Shown here piece after piece: positions 5,462-9,370 of a stretch of DNA of 9,370 nucleotides. Under the pieces are notes generated by a model that was not told the origin of the DNA, made no database searches, and was given only the letters and a program-made list of their open reading frames with translations. This DNA comes from Coriobacteriales bacterium (GTDB taxonomy: Bacteria; Actinomycetota; Coriobacteriia; Coriobacteriales; UBA8131). Each line of letters starts with the position of its first letter. Position 1 is the first letter of the stretch. The DNA is taken from positions 1 through 9,370 of the forward strand of contig JAITTM010000164.1 of NCBI GenBank assembly GCA_031286975.1, read 5' to 3'. A program made the translations under genes and the position numbers.

Positions 5462-6142
5462 GTGAAGTTCTTTCTCGACACAGCCGATCTCAATGAGATC
5501 GAGGAGGCCGCGTCCTGGGGCGCGCTTGCCGGTGTGACCACCAACCCCACGCTCTATGCCCGCATCGGTGGCAGGCTCGCGGATTTTCCGGCGCATATCG
5601 GGCGCATCTGCGCGCTGGTCGATGGCCCCGTCTCGGCTGAGACCGTGGAGACCCGCCGCGATGGCATCGTTGAGGAGGGGCGCGCCCTGGCGGCCATCGC
5701 CCCCAATGTCGTGGTCAAGGTTCCCACGATGGTCGAGGGTCTTGCGGCGACGCGCACCTTGGCAAACGAGGGCATCCGCGTCAACATGACACTCTGCTTC
5801 ACCGTGCCGCAGGCACTGCTCGCTGCCCGCAGCGGTGCTCGCTACGTGAGTCCCTTCGTGGGGCGTTTCGACGACAGCAGTGAGGACGGGCTCGAGCATC
5901 TCTCCAATATAGTTATCGCTCTCAATAACTACGATTTCACCAAAGCGGGGGTTGCGGACGAGAGCATCGAGGTCATCGCGGCCTCCATCCGCAGCGCAAA
6001 TCACGTCACACAGGCAGCCCTGCTGGGCGCGGACATCGCCACCGTGCCCTTCAATGTGCTCAAGAAATGCCTCGAGCATCCCCTGACCACCAGCGGGCTC
6101 ACGTCATTTCTCAACGATTGGGAGAAGGTAAGAAACGCATGA
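5462..6142 (+). CDS. tal: Transaldolase, short (FSA/TalC-size) subfamily
   Basis: Transfers a dihydroxyacetone unit from sedoheptulose-7-phosphate to glyceraldehyde-3-phosphate in the non-oxidative pentose phosphate pathway, in the cytoplasm. The protein is 226 residues from GTG, the size of the short FSA/TalC branch rather than the 315-residue TalA/B type. It opens MKFFLDTADLNEIEE, has GVTTNPTLYA (24-33), VVVKVP with the Schiff-base Lys86, and PFVGRFDD (131-138). Glu60 in GPVSAE and Phe132 in SPFVGR are the residues expected of true transaldolases, where E. coli fructose-6-phosphate aldolase has Gln and Tyr. I therefore favour transaldolase over FSA activity. The stop TGA overlaps the rho start as ATGA, so translation of the two genes is probably coupled. 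It is expressed from the leader described at 5159-5461. Confidence 0.93.
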   Translation: MKFFLDTADLNEIEEAASWGALAGVTTNPTLYARIGGRLADFPAHIGRICALVDGPVSAETVETRRDGIVEEGRALAAIAPNVVVKVPTMVEGLAATRTLANEGIRVNMTLCFTVPQALLAARSGARYVSPFVGRFDDSSEDGLEHLSNIVIALNNYDFTKAGVADESIEVIAASIRSANHVTQAALLGADIATVPFNVLKKCLEHPLTTSGLTSFLNDWEKVRNA

Positions 6143-7983
6143 GTACAGAAGAAGCGATACCAACAACAGAGAACGTAATCGTCGCCCCGCCCAAGAGGAA
6201 GCGTGGGCGTCCGCGCAAGAACCCCCTGCCGGAGGCCATGCTGCCTGTGGCTCCTGTGGCAGAGGCCGGAGTACTCGCACCACCTGCGCCCTCCGCACCA
6301 CCTGCCCAACCTGCGGCGGAAAGCGGCGAGTCCAAGAAGCCCGCAAAGCGCGTCACGAAGCGCGCCGCCAAAGCGGCTGCAGAAGCTGCCGCGGCAGCGG
6401 CGGAGACCCCTGTGCCCGCAGCCGAGCAGCAGCTTGCACTGGGCGCTCCTGCACCCGAGCGGCAATCGGCACCGCCCGTGCCCGCCCCACAGAGCGTCTC
6501 TGCTCCCCTTGCCCCCCTTCCTGCTCCCTTTGACGAGGGCCGCCCGCAACAGAAGCGCAGCTTTGAGCGCAAGAGCTTCCAGAACAACAAGAAAGGGCAC
6601 CAGCAAAACAACTATCAGCCCAATAACCGCCGCCCCCGCCGCCCCGGTGCCAACAACAACGGCAACAACAATAACGCGGGCGGGCAGGTCACTCCCCGCA
6701 CCACGCGTGAGGATCTCGCCGAGCTCAAGATAGCCGAGCTGCGCGCAAAGGCCGCTGAGCTCGAACTCGACATCTCAGAGATCAGGAAGAAGGACGAGCT
6801 GCTTGAGGCCGTCTTAAGCGCGAGCATCAGAGCCGAGGGCTTTGTCGAGTGCGTAGGTGTTTTTGACTCCCTGCCCGAAGGCTATGGGTTTCTCCGCACC
6901 TCGGGTTATCTGCCTGGCGAGAAGGACGTATATGTGGGCCAGTCGATGGTTCGCCGCAACGGGTTGCGCAAAGGCGATCTGATCGCCGGCCAGACCTGCC
7001 CCTCGCGCGATAACGGCAAGTACGTCTCGCTCAACAGCATCGCGACCGTCAACGGATTGTCCGTCGAAGAGGCACGCAGCCGCAGGCGCTTTGCCGATCT
7101 GACCCCCGTCTATCCCGATGAGCGCCTGGTGATGGAGCACGGACAGAGCACCATCACGGCACGCACCATCGATTTGGTGGCGCCCATCGGCAAGGGGCAG
7201 CGCGGGCTTATCGTCTCGCCGCCAAAAGCCGGTAAAACCACCATCCTCAAGGATATTGCGGCAGCCATCAGTGCCAACAACCCCGACGTGCACCTGATGT
7301 GCCTGTTGGTGGATGAGCGCCCCGAAGAGGTCACTGACATGCAGCGTTCCATCAAGGGCGAGGTTGTCTCATCGACCTTCGACATGCCCTCAGAAAACCA
7401 CATCGCGGTTGCCGAGTTGGTCATCGAGCGCGCCAAGCGCCTGGTCGAGGGCGGCAGGGACGTCGTGATACTGCTCGACTCCATCACCCGCCTTGCCCGC
7501 GCCTACAACCTGGCGCAGCCCGCCTCGGGGCGTATCCTCAGCGGCGGCGTCGATTCAACGGCGCTGTACCCGCCCAAGCGCTTCTTGGGAGCTGCTCGCA
7601 ACATCGAAGGGGGAGGCTCACTCACGATTTTGGCCTCAGCCCTCATCGACACCGGCTCCAAGATGGACGAGGTCATCTTCGAGGAGTTCAAGGGTACCGG
7701 CAACATGGAACTCAAGCTCGACCGCGCCCTGGCTGATCGTCGCATCTTCCCCGCCATCGACCCGGTCTCATCCGGCACCCGCAAGGAGGAGCTGCTGCTT
7801 GATGCACAGGAGGCTCCGCTCATCTGGGCCGTGCGCCGCATACTTGCCAACATGAACAATACCGAGCGCTCGATGGAGATGCTCATCAAATCCCTCAAGC
7901 AGACACACAACAACGAGGAATTCCTGATGCGCACCGCCAAAAAAGCCCAACAACGCAGCACGGCTGAGCTCGCGGAGCTCTAA
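6139..7983 (+). CDS. rho: Transcription termination factor Rho with long N-terminal extension
   Basis: Hexameric RNA-dependent ATPase that pulls nascent RNA and ends transcription. It has 614 residues against about 420 in E. coli. Residues 1-185 are an extension: an AT-hook-like KRKRGRPRKN (19-28), an Ala/Pro/Lys-rich linker (about 40-135), then an Arg/Asn/Gln-rich patch (146-183). The Rho_N helical domain is about 190-228. The cold-shock-type RNA-binding domain includes GVFDSLPEGYGFLR (240-253). The ATPase core has Walker A PPKAGKT (361-367), VDERPEEVTD (391-400), DVVILLDSITR (441-451), and the RNA-contacting loops around SGGVDSTALYPPKRF (468-482) and KGTGNMELKLDR (518-529). The core is complete, so bicyclomycin-type sensitivity is plausible. 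ATG 6139 overlaps the tal TGA and follows GGAGAAGG. Longer N-termini are common in actinobacterial Rho; the function of this one is unknown. No intrinsic terminator was seen in the 73 bp before the convergent sirtuin gene. Confidence 0.97.
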   Translation: MSTEEAIPTTENVIVAPPKRKRGRPRKNPLPEAMLPVAPVAEAGVLAPPAPSAPPAQPAAESGESKKPAKRVTKRAAKAAAEAAAAAAETPVPAAEQQLALGAPAPERQSAPPVPAPQSVSAPLAPLPAPFDEGRPQQKRSFERKSFQNNKKGHQQNNYQPNNRRPRRPGANNNGNNNNAGGQVTPRTTREDLAELKIAELRAKAAELELDISEIRKKDELLEAVLSASIRAEGFVECVGVFDSLPEGYGFLRTSGYLPGEKDVYVGQSMVRRNGLRKGDLIAGQTCPSRDNGKYVSLNSIATVNGLSVEEARSRRRFADLTPVYPDERLVMEHGQSTITARTIDLVAPIGKGQRGLIVSPPKAGKTTILKDIAAAISANNPDVHLMCLLVDERPEEVTDMQRSIKGEVVSSTFDMPSENHIAVAELVIERAKRLVEGGRDVVILLDSITRLARAYNLAQPASGRILSGGVDSTALYPPKRFLGAARNIEGGGSLTILASALIDTGSKMDEVIFEEFKGTGNMELKLDRALADRRIFPAIDPVSSGTRKEELLLDAQEAPLIWAVRRILANMNNTERSMEMLIKSLKQTHNNEEFLMRTAKKAQQRSTAELAEL

Positions 7984-8056
7984 GGAACCACCGATAAACT
8001 GTTTGTATGCCAGATGGCTTGTCTACTTCTTGGTTGTCTGTGTTGGCAAACGTTCC

Positions 8057-8839
8057 CTAAGGGTCACACCGCGGTGCCTCTGTTGGCGGCAGGGATAGGG
8101 CAAGCGCCTGATCAAGGCGAGTGAAGAGGCTGCCCAAAGACTCGCGAAACACCAGATCAGCCTCTTTGTCGCTGGGTGTTTCGTCGCGATTGATGATGAT
8201 GAGCTTGCTGCCTCTGAAGTAGCGGAGAAAACCAGCGGCCGGGTAGACCGCAAGCGAGGTGCCGCCTACGATGAGTGTGTCCGCCTGCTCGATGTGGTCG
8301 AGGGCACGCTCCATGGTAGCGGAGTCAAGCGGCTCCCCAAAGAGCACGACATCAGGCTTGATATTGCCGCCGCAATCGCAGAAGGGAACCGTGGGCAGCA
8401 CCTGTATCTGCTCCGCGGTGTAACCTTTGCCACAACGCGTACAGAAGTTGCGGTGGATACTCCCATGGAGTTCGAGCACCTCCTGCGACCCTGCTTTTTG
8501 ATGCAGTCCATCGATGTTTTGGGTGATGACCGCGCGGAGATGCCCGGTCTTCTCCAAGGCTGCAAGGGTGTGATGGGTGCTGTTGGGCTCAACATCGAGG
8601 ATGAGTATGCGTTCGCGATAAAACGCGAAGAAGTCCTCTTTGTGCTTTGCATAAAAGTCGTGGCTTACGATCTCTTCTGGCGAGTAGCCATACAGGCTCT
8701 TGGGCAGGGTATAAAGCCCCTTGCTCGAGCGGAAGTCCGGGATTCCACTCTCGGTCGAGACCCCCGCCCCACCAAAGAATACCAGGTTGCGGCTCTTTTC
8801 AACGATCTGTTTGAGGGTATCGAATTTCGCTTGGGTCAT
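8057..8839 (-). CDS. NAD-dependent protein deacylase, Sir2 family (CobB-like)
   Basis: Removes acetyl (or other acyl) groups from protein lysines, consuming NAD and releasing nicotinamide and O-acyl-ADP-ribose; cytoplasmic. The protein is 260 residues, typical of small bacterial sirtuins. The NAD-binding GAGVSTESGIPDFRS spans 25-39, TQNIDGLHQKAG is at 106-117, and the catalytic His125 is in LELHGS. The zinc module uses Cys133 and Cys136 (CTRC) and Cys154 and Cys156 (CDC), so the second pair is CxC rather than the more common CxxC. KPDVVLFGE (161-169) and GTSLAVYPA (193-201) close the NAD pocket. It resembles the bacterial class U group (T. maritima Sir2-like). ATG 8839 was chosen because TGGAG lies just upstream; the TTG at 8935 would add a residue stretch unlike Sir2 that overlaps the promoter. 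It converges on rho with 73 bp between stop codons. Acyl specificity cannot be read from sequence. Confidence 0.94.
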   Translation of the reverse strand: MTQAKFDTLKQIVEKSRNLVFFGGAGVSTESGIPDFRSSKGLYTLPKSLYGYSPEEIVSHDFYAKHKEDFFAFYRERILILDVEPNSTHHTLAALEKTGHLRAVITQNIDGLHQKAGSQEVLELHGSIHRNFCTRCGKGYTAEQIQVLPTVPFCDCGGNIKPDVVLFGEPLDSATMERALDHIEQADTLIVGGTSLAVYPAAGFLRYFRGSKLIIINRDETPSDKEADLVFRESLGSLFTRLDQALALSLPPTEAPRCDP

Positions 8840-8882
8840 AGGGGCTCCAAAATCACGAGGCTGCGCCAAAGGGACACGCAGA

Positions 8883-8891
8883 ACTATAGCA
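8883..8891 (-). promoter_or_regulatory. Extended -10 promoter for the sirtuin gene (TGCTATAGT)
   Basis: On the minus strand TATAGT (8888-8883) is preceded by TGC, the same extended -10 form as in the tal promoter. It lies about 44 bp before the sirtuin ATG. No good -35 is visible at the usual distance. It suggests that the sirtuin gene has its own promoter and is not only read through from the gene upstream, whose stop lies at 8981. Confidence 0.45.
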
Positions 8892-8980
8892 CTGATGAGC
8901 GGGATTGCCTTTGAAAAGCACCGGATCATGAGCAAAGGGCAGCGGCCTGCGGCGCGCAGCGATGCGGGCGCGTTGCTGCG

Positions 8981-9370
8981 CTATCGGCGACCTGCTGGGC
9001 GTTTGGAAAGGCTTCCGTCGTCGTCTCGCTCCCGTGGCTGATACTTGAGCCTGACCGTCAACTCCGCGTTGCCTGAAACGACGAGTTGCAGGTGCTGAGC
9101 CTCATGATCTTTGGCCGCGATGCGTAGCTCTCCCTGTGCCTCCGATAGGGAGAGTGTGGCTTGGCCGCTAGCGTCGGTTGTGCCAACATGAGGAAACGCA
9201 AAGACGGTAGCACCTTCCAGAGGGCGTCCGGTGCTCTCATCAAGCACGGTGAGCGCAAGGCTTGCCGTTGGCGCTCCCGCTGCATAGAGTACCAGGGGCT
9301 TTTCTGCCGCCAGGTGATTCTCGCTTGCCGCAAGAAAAACCCGATATTCATGACTGCCAACCTCGAGCGG
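8981..9370 (-). CDS. Unidentified protein, C-terminal fragment with carboxypeptidase-regulatory-like segment
   Basis: An open frame enters from the window edge at 9370 and stops with TAG at 8983-8981, giving 129 residues. The start lies outside the window; the GTG at 9247 is an internal codon with open frame on both sides. Residues about 38-85 (ALTVLDESTGRPLEGATV, then VGTTDASGQATLSL, then a short ELRIAAKDHE strand) follow the pattern of CarboxypepD_reg/peptidase-associated beta-sandwich domains: V-D-x-x-TG-x-PL-x-GA-x-V followed by T-DA-x-GxA. Such domains usually sit in larger, often exported proteins. The end (ERDDDGSLSKRPAGRR) is charged, with no membrane anchor or LPXTG sorting signal. 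The domain call rests on pattern only; the parent protein is not identifiable here. Confidence 0.6.
   Translation of the reverse strand, partial: PLEVGSHEYRVFLAASENHLAAEKPLVLYAAGAPTASLALTVLDESTGRPLEGATVFAFPHVGTTDASGQATLSLSEAQGELRIAAKDHEAQHLQLVVSGNAELTVRLKYQPRERDDDGSLSKRPAGRR

Noticed and set aside
5414..6079. 221-codon minus-strand frame opposite tal
   Set aside because: Antisense shadow with no family motif. The plus-strand transaldolase has all its key residues and a strong ribosome site.
7984..8056. Terminator between rho and the sirtuin gene
   Set aside because: Only 4-5-bp pairings (for example GTTTG 8001-8005 with CAAAC 8047-8051) and no T-tract. Termination may be Rho-dependent, but the sequence alone does not show a site.
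8294..8914. 206-codon plus-strand frame opposite the sirtuin gene
   Set aside because: Antisense shadow of the sirtuin, whose minus-strand motifs (NAD site, catalytic His, zinc cysteines) are intact.

Overview
The window is about 9.4 kb of moderately GC-rich bacterial chromosome made almost entirely of housekeeping genes. Several features point to a high-GC Gram-positive, most plausibly an actinobacterium of the Coriobacteriia type: a Rho factor with a very long Ala/Pro- and Asn/Arg-rich N-terminal extension, a short transaldolase directly in front of rho, strong GGAGG ribosome binding sites, and amino-acid biosynthesis genes beside argS. This is inference from gene content and style. No 16S or other taxonomic marker is present, and I do not assign a genus.

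Layout. Positions 1-1380 hold the C-terminal three quarters of argS (arginyl-tRNA synthetase), cut by the window edge. After a 233-bp gap with a possible promoter comes lysA (1614-2981, diaminopimelate decarboxylase), followed by hom (3212-4501, homoserine dehydrogenase with a C-terminal ACT domain). Both belong to the aspartate family of amino-acid synthesis. The lysA-hom gap contains two near-identical 95-bp direct repeats (94 of 95 bases). A 16-bp inverted copy of their end overlaps the lysA stop codon. On the minus strand lies a SlyD-like FKBP prolyl isomerase (4587-5048), with its own strong hairpin/T-tract terminator next to the end of hom.

Divergent from it, a 413-bp regulatory region leads into a tal-rho pair: transaldolase (5462-6142) overlaps rho (6139-7983) by ATGA. 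The leader has an extended -10 promoter, a C-rich/G-poor stretch and degenerate C-rich repeats, which fits (but does not prove) autogenous control by Rho. A sirtuin deacetylase gene (8057-8839) converges on rho from the minus strand. Upstream of it, also on the minus strand, is the C-terminal end of an unidentified protein with a carboxypeptidase-regulatory-like (beta-sandwich) segment, open to the window edge.

No rRNA or tRNA gene, CRISPR array, transposase, phage gene or defence system was recognised. The least ordinary items are the repeat element between lysA and hom, the prion-like and AT-hook-like N-terminus of Rho, and the rut-like leader of tal-rho. None of these amounts to a demonstrated new system.
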